DNA of 64,000 nucleotides from Aureimonas altamirensis (GCF_023702225.1 NZ_JAMQCO010000003.1:320435-384434); one strand, 5' to 3'; counted from the stretch's first letter, positions 19,398 to 28,339 are shown. Notes: generated by a model from the letters alone, not told the origin. Made by a program: numbers and translations.

Positions 19398-21554
19398 TCA
19401 GAACCGATAGCGTAGCGTACCGATGACCTTGCGTCCCTCGTCCAGGTAGCAATAGGCGGAAGAACAGGTCGGGTCCTTCTCGTCCAGGAGATTCGTGGCA
19501 TTGATCTGCGCCGTTGCACCGTCAAGCTGCGGGAAGCGCTCGCCGAAATCGTAGGACAGCTTGGCGTCCACGAAGGCGCGGCTGCCGTTCTCGAAGGTAT
19601 TCTGGTCGTCGCCGAAGCTCGTGCCCACCACGCGCACGCCGCCGCCCAGCCCGAGCCCCGCCAGCGCTCCATCCTGTACCGTATAATCCGTCCAGACGGC
19701 GAACTGGTGCGCAGGAAGCCCAGATGGGGCGTTGCCCGCATTGTCGCCGGCCAGGATCTCCAGGTCCGTATAGGTATAGGCTGCCGTCAGGTTGAGGCCG
19801 TCGGCAAGGCTGGTCGTCGCCTCGAGCTCGAAACCGCGCGACTCGACTTCGCCGCGCTGGATCTGGAAGGTCGGATTGTCGGGATCGCTGGCCAGCACGT
19901 TCGTCTGCCGGATACGGAACAGGGCGGCATTGACGGTCAGGTTCAGGTCGTCCGGCGCGTACTTGACGCCGACTTCTTCCTGTTTGCCTTTCGTCGGCGC
20001 AAAGGGGCTGCCATCGAAGCCGCGGCCGATCGTCGGCGCGAAGGAAGTGGAGTAGCTGACATAGGGCGATATGCCGTTGTCGAAGAGGTACGTCAGCCCC
20101 ACCCGGCCCGAGAACTGCGAATCGTCCTCGTCGCTGGACCCATCCTCGTCCATGAAGTCGAAGACCTTGGTGGTCACCCAGTCGTAGCGTCCGCCGACCG
20201 TGAGGACGAAGCGGTTCCACTCCGCCTGGTCCTGCAGATACACGCCGGTCTGCGACTGCTGCGTCGTCGTATCGGCGAAATTGTAGCCCGGCGCGTCGAT
20301 CGGCTGCGTCCCGTAGTCGAAGGTCACGAGGCTCAGGTCCGGCGCTGGGCCGAAGCCGATGCGGTCGTTGACATCGACGTAGTTGTAGTCGACGCCGCCC
20401 AGCAGCGTATGCTGCACCGGCCCGGTATCGACCCGGAGCTCGCCATTGTTGTCGACCACGAAGGAGTCGAGTTCGTCGGTGATGCGCCAGGCCGAACGCG
20501 AGGCGATGCCGCTGTCGCGCAGCAACGCGTCGATCTGCGTGTATTTCACATCCGCATCGATGCTCGCGTAGCGCAGGTTCTGTCGCACGGTGAAACTGTC
20601 GCTGAAGCGGTGCTCGAAGGCGTAGCCGATGCGGCCCTGCCGCTGGTCGAAATCTCCCAGCGCCGGATCGCCGCTCTCGATGCCGGTAATGGCTCCGTTC
20701 TCGTTGACGTAGGAGGCGTTGCCGCCCGTCTTGAAGTCGGAATATTCGCCGAGGATCGTCAGCTGCGTATCGCGGTCATCCGAGCGCAGCGTCAATGCCG
20801 GGGCGACGAAGGCACGGTCGTCGGGTGCGCTGCGCAACTCGGTGTCGGCGTCGCGCGCAAGCCCCGTGATGCGGTACAGCACGTTGTCGCCCTGCCCCAG
20901 CGGGCCTGAGGCGTCGAAGGCGGCCTGTTTGCGGCTGTTGGTGCCGTACTGAACCTCCACTTCGCGGAAGGGCGTATCGGTGGGCCGTTTGGACACGAGG
21001 TCGACCAACCCGCCGGGAGAGCCGCTGCCATACACGGTCGAGCTCGGCCCCTTCAGAACGGACAGGCCCTGCAGGCCGTAGGGCTCGGTCTTGAAGATCG
21101 AGAAATTGCCGGTCGGCTCGCGCAGGCCGTCGCGATAGACGCCTGTATAGGTTACGTCGAAGCCTCGGATATAGAAGGCATCGAAGCGCGGATCGAAGCC
21201 GAATGCGCCGACGCGAACGCCGGACGTATAATTGAGCGCTTCCTTCAGCGTCTGGACATTCCGGTCCTCCATCTGCGCACGGGAAACAACCGAGATCGAC
21301 TGAGGCACCTTCCGCAATTCGGTTTCCGTCTTGGTGCCGACATTGGAGGCCGTGCCGACATATCCGTCGGTGACCAGCCCGCCGCCCGTCCCGACGCCCG
21401 TTCCGCCACCCTGCGAGGCTCCGCCTCCCTCGACCACGACAGTGTCCAGCACGACCTGCTGCTGCGCCAGCGCCGGAGCGGAGAGCGGCAGGCAGCAGGA
21501 AACCATCAGCGCGCGACGAAGGCGAGCCTTGGCAGGGGCATGGCGACATTTCAT
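19398..21554 (-). CDS. TonB-dependent siderophore receptor
   Basis: Outer-membrane gated channel, 718 residues. A signal peptide ends ALAQQQ; the plug domain begins TETELRKVPQSISVVSR and includes SVLKGPSSTVYGSGSPGGL, typical of the FhuA/FoxA/FpvA siderophore receptor family. The C-terminal barrel has the cysteine pair in DPTCSSAYCYLDEGR and ends in LRYRF, the terminal Phe needed for barrel assembly. Start chosen at 21554 (MKCRHAP) after GGAACG. A TGA-N9-TCA box lies 47 bases upstream and a siderophore esterase-like gene is divergent, so iron-repressed ferric siderophore uptake is likely. No periplasmic ABC importer is next to it. Confidence 0.93.
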   Translation of the reverse strand: MKCRHAPAKARLRRALMVSCCLPLSAPALAQQQVVLDTVVVEGGGASQGGGTGVGTGGGLVTDGYVGTASNVGTKTETELRKVPQSISVVSRAQMEDRNVQTLKEALNYTSGVRVGAFGFDPRFDAFYIRGFDVTYTGVYRDGLREPTGNFSIFKTEPYGLQGLSVLKGPSSTVYGSGSPGGLVDLVSKRPTDTPFREVEVQYGTNSRKQAAFDASGPLGQGDNVLYRITGLARDADTELRSAPDDRAFVAPALTLRSDDRDTQLTILGEYSDFKTGGNASYVNENGAITGIESGDPALGDFDQRQGRIGYAFEHRFSDSFTVRQNLRYASIDADVKYTQIDALLRDSGIASRSAWRITDELDSFVVDNNGELRVDTGPVQHTLLGGVDYNYVDVNDRIGFGPAPDLSLVTFDYGTQPIDAPGYNFADTTTQQSQTGVYLQDQAEWNRFVLTVGGRYDWVTTKVFDFMDEDGSSDEDDSQFSGRVGLTYLFDNGISPYVSYSTSFAPTIGRGFDGSPFAPTKGKQEEVGVKYAPDDLNLTVNAALFRIRQTNVLASDPDNPTFQIQRGEVESRGFELEATTSLADGLNLTAAYTYTDLEILAGDNAGNAPSGLPAHQFAVWTDYTVQDGALAGLGLGGGVRVVGTSFGDDQNTFENGSRAFVDAKLSYDFGERFPQLDGATAQINATNLLDEKDPTCSSAYCYLDEGRKVIGTLRYRF

Positions 21555-21600
21555 GGGGATCGTTCCGTGCGATGACAACTCAACCGTCAATCACTAAACA

Positions 21601-21615
21601 TGACCATGATAGTCA
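21601..21615. promoter_or_regulatory. RirA-type iron-responsive operator (TGA-N9-TCA)
   Basis: TGACCATGATAGTCA fits the TGA-N9-TCA iron-responsive operator described for RirA in rhizobia and is itself a TGAC/GTCA inverted repeat. It sits between the divergent TonB receptor and esterase genes, where one repressor could control both. The motif is short, so chance occurrence is possible. Confidence 0.45.
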
Positions 21616-21634
21616 ACTCTCGCAAACTGAATGA

Positions 21635-22516
21635 ATGGGACTTGGTGCCGATATGTCACGGACCTGTGAAGAGGGGCACAAGCGCGGCCCGGCCTGGCAC
21701 GATCTGGGCGATGGCGAAGGACCGCCCTGGCGCGTCTTCGTCCATGTGCCGGCTTCCGCCGCTCCGGCCGAGGGGTGGCCGCTGCTGGTCATGACGGATG
21801 GCAACGCGGTCATCGATTCCGCCATCGCGGCGATGGAGATACAGTCCGCTTATCCCAACGGCACGAACGTATTGCCCGGCGTTATCGTGGCCATCGGATA
21901 CCCGACGGACGGGTATTACGATCCGCTGCGCCGGTCGATCGATCTCAGCCCGCCGCCCGGGCGCGACTATCCGCCGTTTGCCGAGGGCGGTCCCGTGGTG
22001 CGCACGGGTGGGGCCGACAGGTTGATCGCCTTCATCGAACGGACGCTGCTACCCTTCGTAGCAGCGCGCGCGCCGCTTCACGCGACGCGACGCACGCTGT
22101 TCGGACATTCATTTGGAGGCCTCTTCGCACTTTACGCCATGTTCGAGGGATGCCGTATCTTCGATACCTATGTTGCGGCCAGCCCGACGATCTATTGGGA
22201 AGACGGCGTTCTTGCCGCCTCCGAGGGCCGCTTCATGAAGCGCTCCGCGCGGGCCGGCCTGTCGGTTCACCTGTCCGCCGGAGAGTATGAGGACGAAAGC
22301 CTCGCTCCGTTCCAGCAAGAGCAGGAGGACCGGGTGGAACGGCTTGCACAATTGCGCCTCGCGCGGACCGCGCCGCTGGCGCGGGACATGGCGGCACGGC
22401 TGGGCGCAGCCGGCATCGACACGACCTACGAAACCTTTGCGGGCGAGACGCACATGACGCTCATTCCCGTCGCGGTTTCCCGTGCCGTCGGCATCGCCTT
22501 CGCGCGACGCAGCTAA
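21635..22516 (+). CDS. Alpha/beta hydrolase, siderophore esterase-like (Fes/IroE family)
   Basis: A 293-residue putative esterase of the COG2819/esterase D type. The nucleophile elbow GHSFGGLFALYAM is typical of IroE/Fes-like siderophore esterases; WPLLVMTDGNAV supplies the region before the oxyanion hole, and FAGETHMTLIPVAVSRAV carries the likely catalytic His. It has no obvious signal peptide. It is divergent from the TonB siderophore receptor, supporting a role in releasing iron from an imported ester or hydroxamate siderophore. An in-frame ATG at 21653 (MSRTCEE) is an alternative start; neither has a strong ribosome binding site. It overlaps the convergent cupin gene by 4 bases. Confidence 0.82.
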   Translation: MGLGADMSRTCEEGHKRGPAWHDLGDGEGPPWRVFVHVPASAAPAEGWPLLVMTDGNAVIDSAIAAMEIQSAYPNGTNVLPGVIVAIGYPTDGYYDPLRRSIDLSPPPGRDYPPFAEGGPVVRTGGADRLIAFIERTLLPFVAARAPLHATRRTLFGHSFGGLFALYAMFEGCRIFDTYVAASPTIYWEDGVLAASEGRFMKRSARAGLSVHLSAGEYEDESLAPFQQEQEDRVERLAQLRLARTAPLARDMAARLGAAGIDTTYETFAGETHMTLIPVAVSRAVGIAFARRS

Positions 22517-22947
22517 AGCGTCGCCGCCGCGTAATCCTCGTCCGTCACTTTCTCCATCCAGGTCACCGGATTTCCGTCCAGCGCCTCCGCCACCGCGAAA
22601 TGGACCATGGGCGCGGACGGTCCTGCGCCATGCCAATGGCGGACATGCGGGGGTATGAAGACCACGTCGCCGGCACCCACCTTTTCGGCATGCCGGCCAT
22701 CGTTCTGCACGACGGCCATGCCCGAGACGATAAACAGCGTCTGGCCGAAAGGGTGCGTATGCCATGCGGTGCGCGCGCCGGCCGCAAAGGATACGGTCGC
22801 GCCGCCGATACGGGCTGGCGCATCGGCCTGATAGCGTGTCGCAATGGTGACATTGCCGGTAAAGTAGGCTTCAGGACCCGGCACCGGGGCATCGGCGGAA
22901 GCGCGAACGATCAGGAGTTCCCGATTGTCGCTGGGGGCATCGTTCAT
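22513..22947 (-). CDS. Cupin domain protein
   Basis: A 144-residue single-domain cupin. The first cupin motif is AWHTHPFGQTLFIVSGMAVVQ (metal ligands His-x-His), the second GDVVFIPPHVRHWHGA. These metal-binding features are typical of the (R)-mandelonitrile lyase-like/carboxymuconolactone-decarboxylase-associated cupin group. Substrate unknown. Start at 22947 is preceded by AGGAG. It is not obviously tied to its neighbours. Confidence 0.85.
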   Translation of the reverse strand: MNDAPSDNRELLIVRASADAPVPGPEAYFTGNVTIATRYQADAPARIGGATVSFAAGARTAWHTHPFGQTLFIVSGMAVVQNDGRHAEKVGAGDVVFIPPHVRHWHGAGPSAPMVHFAVAEALDGNPVTWMEKVTDEDYAAATL

Positions 22948-23004
22948 TATTCGATCTCCTGAAATATGGCAGCGGACCCGGCATCCGGCCGCGTTGCGCA
23001 GACC

Positions 23005-23610
23005 TTAAAGCCATTTTGGCACGTCCACCCGCTGAAAATCCTTCAGCTTGCGCACAAGCGCGTCGGCATCGGCGTCGACCGCGATGGAGTGTCGGTGCGC
23101 CGCCGGCAGGAACCGCTCCGCCACCATGTGGTCGATGAAGCTCAGGAACGGCGCGAAGAACGACCGCGTATCTAGTAGTCCGGCCGGCTTGTCGATCTCC
23201 GCCAGCTGGTTCATCGTCCAGACTTCCATGAACTCTTCCAGAGTGCCGATGCCGCCCGGCAGGGCGATGAAGGCGTCGGCCAACTCGGCCATCCGCTCCT
23301 TGCGGGCGCGCAGGGTGGGCATGATCTCGGCTTCGCTCAGCCCTGCATGACTGTGCCCCTTGTCGTGCAGCCGACGGGTGATCACGCCATGTACCCGGCC
23401 GCCGCCCGCCAGCGCCGCATCGGCCACCTGGCCCATCAAACCCTTGGTCGTGCCGCCATAGACGAGCCGTATGCCGTTGGCCGCAAGGCTGCGCCCAAGC
23501 TGACGCGCCCCTTCGGCATAGGCGTCGTCGCCGCCGAAATTGGAGCCGCAGAACACGGCGATGGAAGCGATATGCGGCATGGGCTGACTTTCGAGTGTGG
23601 CGGCTGACAT
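23005..23610 (-). CDS. LOG family protein (TIGR00730), cytokinin riboside phosphoribohydrolase-like
   Basis: A 201-residue Rossmann-fold protein. The signature PGGIGTLEEFMEVW and the Arg-Lys pair in TLRARKERM mark the LOG family, whose members cleave nucleoside 5'-monophosphates such as cytokinin ribotides or AMP, releasing the base. The N-terminus IASIAVFCGSNFGGDD is typical. Start may be 23610 (MSAATLES) or 23580 (MPHIASIAV); neither has a clear ribosome binding site. The divergent glutaminase gene starts 67 bases away. Confidence 0.9.
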   Translation of the reverse strand: MSAATLESQPMPHIASIAVFCGSNFGGDDAYAEGARQLGRSLAANGIRLVYGGTTKGLMGQVADAALAGGGRVHGVITRRLHDKGHSHAGLSEAEIMPTLRARKERMAELADAFIALPGGIGTLEEFMEVWTMNQLAEIDKPAGLLDTRSFFAPFLSFIDHMVAERFLPAAHRHSIAVDADADALVRKLKDFQRVDVPKWL

Positions 23611-23676
23611 GGAAGGCGCGCGCCGGCGCCCTATGACCCTTTCCAGCATCGCCGCGCATGAAAGGAAAGGCCCCTC

Positions 23677-24654
23677 GTGGATATAGCAGGTAACGAAACG
23701 AAGCTTCGCTCCATCGTGGAAGAGGTCGCCGAGCGCGTGCGCAAGGCCGCGCCCTCGGTCTACGAGGAAGCCATCGCGGCAGCCGGCGCGAAGGGCAAGC
23801 CGAAGCCGCGCAAGGGCGATTTCGATGCTTTCGGCATCGCCGTCTTCACGCGCGAGGGCGAAACCATCGCCGCCGGCAACGCGGGAGTGTCCTTTCCCAT
23901 CCAGTCGATCTCCAAGGTCTTCGCCCTGGAAGTCGCCCTGGAGGCGTTGAACGACGGGGTCTGGAAGCGGCTGGGCCGCGAGCCGTCCGGCGATCCCTTC
24001 AATTCCATCATCGATCTCGAGCGCGACAAGGGCATCCCCCGCAACCCGTTCATCAATGCCGGAGCCCTGGTGGTCTGCGACATGCTGGTGGGCCTGCCGG
24101 GCCGCGCGGGCCCGAACCGGCATGTGGACAGCTTCGTCCGACGACTCGTCGGAGACGAAACGGTCGAGATCGACGAGGCAGTGGCCGAAAGCGACCGGAC
24201 GGGCGGCGACCTGAACCGGTCTATGATGTTCATGGCCAGCCATTTCGGCAATCTGGACCATCCTGTCGAAAAGGTCATGGATGCCTATGTACGCCAGTGC
24301 GCCATCTCCATGAGTTGCCGCGGGTTGGCCCGCGCGGGCCGCTTCCTGATGCAGGACGACCCCCATGCGGAGGACGAGCGCACGCGCGCAGCCGCCCGGC
24401 GGGCGCGGCGCATACTGTCCATCATGATGCTGTGCGGCCAGTATGACGGCTCCGGCGATTTCGCCTATCGCGTCGGACTGCCGGCAAAATCCGGCGTCGG
24501 CGGCGGCATCCTCGCCATAGCGCCGCACCGGGCCTCGATCGCGGTGTACTCTCCCGCGCTGGACCCGATGGGCAACAGCTGGCTCGGTACGCTCGGGCTG
24601 GAAACCCTCACGTCACTGACGGACTGGTCCGTCTTCGGCGCATCGCGCGTGTGA
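23677..24654 (+). CDS. glsA: Glutaminase
   Basis: Hydrolyses glutamine to glutamate and ammonia in the cytoplasm. The 325-residue protein has the serine hydrolase fold of this family: FPIQSISKVFAL contains the SxxK catalytic pair, with PRNPFINAGALVV and LPAKSGVGGGILA as further family blocks. It starts with GTG at 23677 after GAAAGGAAAGG. Its 3' end overlaps the convergent PepSY gene by 47 bases. Confidence 0.93.
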   Translation: MDIAGNETKLRSIVEEVAERVRKAAPSVYEEAIAAAGAKGKPKPRKGDFDAFGIAVFTREGETIAAGNAGVSFPIQSISKVFALEVALEALNDGVWKRLGREPSGDPFNSIIDLERDKGIPRNPFINAGALVVCDMLVGLPGRAGPNRHVDSFVRRLVGDETVEIDEAVAESDRTGGDLNRSMMFMASHFGNLDHPVEKVMDAYVRQCAISMSCRGLARAGRFLMQDDPHAEDERTRAAARRARRILSIMMLCGQYDGSGDFAYRVGLPAKSGVGGGILAIAPHRASIAVYSPALDPMGNSWLGTLGLETLTSLTDWSVFGASRV

Positions 24655-26005
24655 AGCGGACGACGAGGATATCCATAGCCAGCATCACCAGCAGGGCAGC
24701 GCCGACCAGCGGGAAGACGATGCCGCCGATCGCCAGTATGACGAGGATGCCGGCAAAGGCACTCCGCTCCTTCGGAAGCGGCGGCACCCCCAGGGTGCCG
24801 GCCGGTCTTCGCTTCCACCACATGATCCCCGCCGACACCGCAAGGATGACGTTTCCGATGCAGACCGCCAACAGCAGCAACCGGTTGAACAGCCCGAATT
24901 GCTGGCCCATGTGAACATTGATGCCGAACTCCAGCCAGCGCCCCAGAGGCCCGTAATCCGGATAGGACATGTCGAGCAGCGGCGCGCCGGTATACTGGTC
25001 CAGGTGCACGACGCGCTGCTGCGCAAGATCGTCCGGATAGACCGAGCCGGTATAGACGCCCGTGGGACTGGACGGGATGTTGACGGCATAGCCGGCGTGG
25101 AGCCCCAGCCTGTCGAACGCGGCAACCGCATCGTCTATGCCGATGGGCACCGGGGCGCCGGCCGCAGGCGGAGCGGACTCCGGCACCTTCGCCTGCTCCA
25201 GCGACCATGTCGTCGTCCCTGCTTCGGACAGCTTGCGCTGCGACATGGGCACATCGACACGGACCCCGGACGGATAGCCGAAGTTCGTACCGTTGGCCCA
25301 GGCATTGACCGTGGCGCCCCACACGCCGGACCACGGCATTCCGGTAATGGCCAGGAAGGCGATGAAGCCCCCAAGCACGAGGCCCAGAACAGCATGCGTA
25401 TCGCGCCAGAAGACGCGCCTGGCGGGCGTACCGCGTATGGTGACCACCCCGCCGGCCTGCCCGCGTGGCCACCAGAGATAGATCCCCGTCACCACAAGGA
25501 GGATCGACAGCCCACCGGCGATCTCGATGACACCGCGGGCCACCGGCCCGAAATAGCGCAGGCTGTGCAGATAGCGTACCGTCCACATGACGGTCCCACG
25601 GTCGGCGAGTGCGCCGAGCGCCGTTGCGTCATATGGATCCACATAGACCGCGACCCTGTCCCCGAGCGGCGTCACGACCGTTATTTCGGCCGAAGCGTCG
25701 GCGCGTGACGGATCGGTGTACTTGACCGCAGTGCCCGGTTGCTTCGAAAGCGCGGACCAGATCATGGCGGAGGGCGCCGCCGTGACGGCGCCCTCGCGAA
25801 TCTCGACGCGTTTCAGATCCGAATGGATCAACGCGTCCAGTTCGTCCCGAAACAGGTACAACCCGCCAGTGATCGACAGGGTGATCAGGAAGGGCAGGAC
25901 GAACAGTCCGGCAAGGAAATGCCAGCGCCACACGGCGCGGTACAGGTCGGCGGACGGACGGCCGCGCACGGCCCCGCCCACCCCTGTACGGGGTGAAGTC
26001 GACAT
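24608..26005 (-). CDS. PepSY-associated transmembrane protein
   Basis: A 465-residue inner-membrane protein of the PepSY_TM (COG3182) family. Four major hydrophobic regions are visible: WHFLAGLFVLPFLITLSITGG near the start, the segment around IAGGLSILLVVTGIYLWWPRG, VLGLVLGGFIAFLAITG, and two C-terminal helices. Periplasmic loops contain PepSY-like stretches (PVPIGIDDAVAAFDRLGL). Members serve as ferric-siderophore or metal reductases. Here it is third in a row after PCu(A)C and DUF2946 genes, pointing to copper. Its 3' end overlaps the glutaminase gene. Confidence 0.88.
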   Translation of the reverse strand: MSTSPRTGVGGAVRGRPSADLYRAVWRWHFLAGLFVLPFLITLSITGGLYLFRDELDALIHSDLKRVEIREGAVTAAPSAMIWSALSKQPGTAVKYTDPSRADASAEITVVTPLGDRVAVYVDPYDATALGALADRGTVMWTVRYLHSLRYFGPVARGVIEIAGGLSILLVVTGIYLWWPRGQAGGVVTIRGTPARRVFWRDTHAVLGLVLGGFIAFLAITGMPWSGVWGATVNAWANGTNFGYPSGVRVDVPMSQRKLSEAGTTTWSLEQAKVPESAPPAAGAPVPIGIDDAVAAFDRLGLHAGYAVNIPSSPTGVYTGSVYPDDLAQQRVVHLDQYTGAPLLDMSYPDYGPLGRWLEFGINVHMGQQFGLFNRLLLLAVCIGNVILAVSAGIMWWKRRPAGTLGVPPLPKERSAFAGILVILAIGGIVFPLVGAALLVMLAMDILVVRFTRAMRRRRTSPSVT

Positions 26006-26030
26006 GATCGTTTATCCGGCGTTCGGGGCG

Positions 26031-26516
26031 TCAGTGGCCGCTGTGGCCGGACGGGCCGCTGCCGCCGCCAATCGGTCCGACCGCCAGTTCCACCGACACC
26101 GTTCCGGCTTTCTCGAACCGAAGTTCGAGCGGTATCTTCTCCCCTTCGGAGAACGGCTTTTCCAGGCCGACGAGCATCAAATGGTAGCCGCCGGGCGCAA
26201 GCGCAGCCTCCCCGCCCGCTGGAATCTCCAGCCCTTCGGGTACCGCGCGCATCTTCATGATACCGTTGGCCATCTCCATGAAGTGGATCTCCACGGTCTG
26301 CGCGGCCGGCGTGGAGGCACCGACAAGACGGTCGGCCTGTGTGCCGGTGTTCTGAATGGTCATGTACCCCGCGCCGACATTGGCGGTCGGCGGGGTAGCA
26401 CGCGACCAGGGATGGTCGATATGCAGGGAGCCCGCCTTGTAGTCGTGGGCCGATGCAGGGGTGAAGGCAAGGATCGAAGCCGCGAGCGTCAGGGCGGCGA
26501 ATGCATGTCTGGACAT
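26031..26516 (-). CDS. PCu(A)C family periplasmic copper chaperone
   Basis: A 161-residue secreted protein: signal peptide MSRHAFAALTLAASILAFTPASA, then a cupredoxin-like domain. The copper site motif is clear: His-x-Met spacing in HFMEMANGIMKMR, then PGGYHLML. These proteins hand Cu(I) to the CuA centre of cytochrome c oxidase. The C-terminus is Gly/His-rich (GGGSGPSGHSGH), possibly an extra metal site. Start at 26516. It lies between the DUF2946 and PepSY genes, all on the minus strand. Confidence 0.92.
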   Translation of the reverse strand: MSRHAFAALTLAASILAFTPASAHDYKAGSLHIDHPWSRATPPTANVGAGYMTIQNTGTQADRLVGASTPAAQTVEIHFMEMANGIMKMRAVPEGLEIPAGGEAALAPGGYHLMLVGLEKPFSEGEKIPLELRFEKAGTVSVELAVGPIGGGSGPSGHSGH

Positions 26517-26578
26517 GGGATGTCTCTCCGAAACCGAAATCGATGAAGCCGCACCGCATTGTCGCGGACGGCCGACCG

Positions 26579-26998
26579 TCAGGCGGAGGTGCGGGGCGGT
26601 CCGCGCGTATCCCTTGCCAGACCCAGCAGATGCGGCGTCGGCAGCGGGTCGACATCGCGGTGCGGCTTCGGCGCGGCCGTCTCGGCAAGCGCGAATGCAG
26701 GTCCGAGGTCGCTGCCCTGCGGCAGGGCCGCCAGAAGCGTCGGGTCCGCCATATGGCAGACCGCGCATGGGCATTGATGACCCTGGCCGTCCTGCGTCTG
26801 CTTTTTTCCATCCGTTGCGCCGAACACGTCGGACGGATGGCAGATGACGAACTGGACGCCGGAGTCGGCCTGAAGAGGGACGGTGCTGCCGCAGGCAAAG
26901 CCCGTCATCAGCACCTGCAACACGAGGAGGTAGCCCGTCAAGGCGGCAAGCATGCCGCCGGACAGCCGATCCCCCAGAAGTTGCCGAACCCGATTCAT
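26579..26998 (-). CDS. DUF2946 family protein
   Basis: A 139-residue protein with an N-terminal membrane helix (LAALTGYLLVLQVLMTGFACG) and a periplasmic Cys cluster HQCPCAVCH typical of DUF2946. Proteins of this family are found with TonB copper receptors and PCu(A)C chaperones, and a copper role is assumed. It is the first gene of the three-gene operon. The 40-base gap before it holds no clear operator. Confidence 0.8.
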   Translation of the reverse strand: MNRVRQLLGDRLSGGMLAALTGYLLVLQVLMTGFACGSTVPLQADSGVQFVICHPSDVFGATDGKKQTQDGQGHQCPCAVCHMADPTLLAALPQGSDLGPAFALAETAAPKPHRDVDPLPTPHLLGLARDTRGPPRTSA

Positions 26999-27038
26999 GG
27001 CGCGATCATTGCCGCATCACCGACGCAAAGTCACGCGC

Positions 27039-27659
27039 TCAAACGCGGCGCAGAAGCGTCCAGAGCGCCGTCGCGGCCAGAATGGCGGCGGCGCTCCGGT
27101 TCAGGCGTTCCAGCCGCCGGGGCCGCGCCATGAAGCCGCGCGCCCTGGCGGCGAGTGCGGCATAGGGCGTCATGACGAGCGTCAGCACCAGGATGGTCGC
27201 GCAGGCCAGCATGAAAAAGCCGGGCAGCGATACATGCGACAGGTCCATGAGCGTGGGAAGCAAGGCCAGATAGAAGACGATCGTCTTGGGATTGCCGAGC
27301 GTGATCAGATACCCCGCAACAAGGCTTCCCCGCAGGCTGCCGGCCGCCGCGCGCTCCATGGCGCGGGGGCGTGCAGCGGTACGCCATAGCTTGAAAGCCA
27401 GCCATGCGAGATAGAGCGAGGCCGCGATCCGCACCACGACGAAAAATTCGCCGAAAAGCTGGGCGATCATCGCAAGGCCGAAGCAGGCTGCGGCAAGATA
27501 GGTAAGATCGCCGAGGATCAGGCCGCCGGCGAAGGCCAGACCGTGGCCGAAGCCCGAGCCGAGTGCACGCGCCACAAGCGCGACGACGCCCGGACCCGGC
27601 ACTGCCGCTGCGATGGCCAGCGCGATGCAGAAGGGCAGAAGCTGCGTGACGTCGAGCAT
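27039..27659 (-). CDS. LysE family amino-acid/metabolite exporter
   Basis: Inner-membrane exporter of 206 residues with about six helices. The family hallmark AAAVPGPGVVALVARALGSG near residue 20 and the central GYLITLGNPKTIVFYLALLP (Asn-Pro-Lys motif) are present. The substrate cannot be predicted. It follows the PhnA-like gene after 3 bases, so the two are probably co-transcribed. Confidence 0.9.
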   Translation of the reverse strand: MLDVTQLLPFCIALAIAAAVPGPGVVALVARALGSGFGHGLAFAGGLILGDLTYLAAACFGLAMIAQLFGEFFVVVRIAASLYLAWLAFKLWRTAARPRAMERAAAGSLRGSLVAGYLITLGNPKTIVFYLALLPTLMDLSHVSLPGFFMLACATILVLTLVMTPYAALAARARGFMARPRRLERLNRSAAAILAATALWTLLRRV

Positions 27660-27662
27660 CGC

Positions 27663-27962
27663 CTACCTCTTGCGCACGAACTCGGCACGCAGCACGAGAC
27701 CCTTGATGCCGTCGAACCTGCAGTCGATTTCCTGGCTGTCGCCCGTCAGGCGGATGGAGCGGATCAGCGTGCCGCGCTTCAGCGTCTGGCCTGCGCCCTT
27801 CACGTCCAGATCCTTGATCAGCACGACCTGGTCGCCGTCCGACAGGATATTTCCGGCTGAATCGCGCACCGTAGCGGACTCGGCTGTGCGTGCCGCGATA
27901 TCGGAAGCCGGGAGCCACTCACCGGTTTCCTCGTCGTAGATGTAGTCGTCGTCGCTGCTCAT
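27663..27962 (-). CDS. PhnA/YjdM-like domain protein
   Basis: A 99-residue cytoplasmic protein whose C-terminal 65 residues match the PhnA domain (ATVRDSAGNILSDGDQVVLI, DLDVKGAGQTLKRGTLI, DGIKGLVLRAEFVRK). The N-terminal zinc ribbon of E. coli YjdM is replaced by a short acidic tail with DETGEWLPAS. Despite the historic name, a link with phosphonate use is not established. Start at 27962. It is upstream of and coupled with the LysE-type gene. Confidence 0.87.
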   Translation of the reverse strand: MSSDDDYIYDEETGEWLPASDIAARTAESATVRDSAGNILSDGDQVVLIKDLDVKGAGQTLKRGTLIRSIRLTGDSQEIDCRFDGIKGLVLRAEFVRKR

Positions 27963-28043
27963 GCCGCCTGTCCTGTCTCAGAATCGGCAAACCTTACGTC
28001 GGCCCCACGCCGCGAACAATCGACCCAAAGTTGCAGACGCATG

Positions 28044-28076
28044 AAAGGCCGCCTCCCGTTGCCGGGAGCGGCCTTT
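28044..28076 (-). terminator. Terminator hairpin after the 53-aa ORF
   Basis: AAAGGCCGCCTCCCG and its near complement CGGGAGCGGCCTTT form a long GC-rich stem with A- and T-tracts at its base, so it could act on both strands. It lies about 30 bases beyond the stop of the small minus-strand ORF and before the PhnA-like gene. Confidence 0.65.
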
Positions 28077-28105
28077 GGAATGCATCCAAGCTATGCCTTG
28101 AGAGC

Positions 28106-28267
28106 TTAGCGGCTGATGCCGTAATAATGCTCGGCATCGATACCAGCGGCCTTGAGGGCGGCCCGGCTCGGGCGGCGGCCGGCTTCTGCGGCAGCGGCGC
28201 AAGCGGCGACACCGCCAACGAAATCAGTCAGGCTGCGCAGGCGGCTGGTGAAGCTACGTCCGTTCAT
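28106..28267 (-). CDS. Small hypothetical protein, 53 aa
   Basis: ATG at 28267 is preceded by AAGGAG at ideal spacing; the frame runs 53 codons to a TAA at 28106. The product begins MNGRSFTSRLRSL, has an Ala-rich middle (VAACAAAAEAGRRPSRAALK) and ends EHYYGISR. It is basic and without a membrane helix. It resembles the small Arg-rich proteins common in rhizobia that share an RRPxxxxLKxxGID core, but I cannot assign a family. It is flanked by two hairpins, like an independent transcription unit. Confidence 0.72.
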   Translation of the reverse strand: MNGRSFTSRLRSLTDFVGGVAACAAAAEAGRRPSRAALKAAGIDAEHYYGISR

Positions 28268-28339
28268 GTTCCATCTCCTTCATCTCTTGATGAGGAATAT
28301 GGACCCTCGGCGGTGCAACAAGAAGAGGCATGAACAAGT

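Noticed and set aside
23005-24528. 507-codon frame as an extended LOG-domain protein
   Set aside because: Residues before MSAATLES are antisense to the glutaminase gene and show no family similarity.
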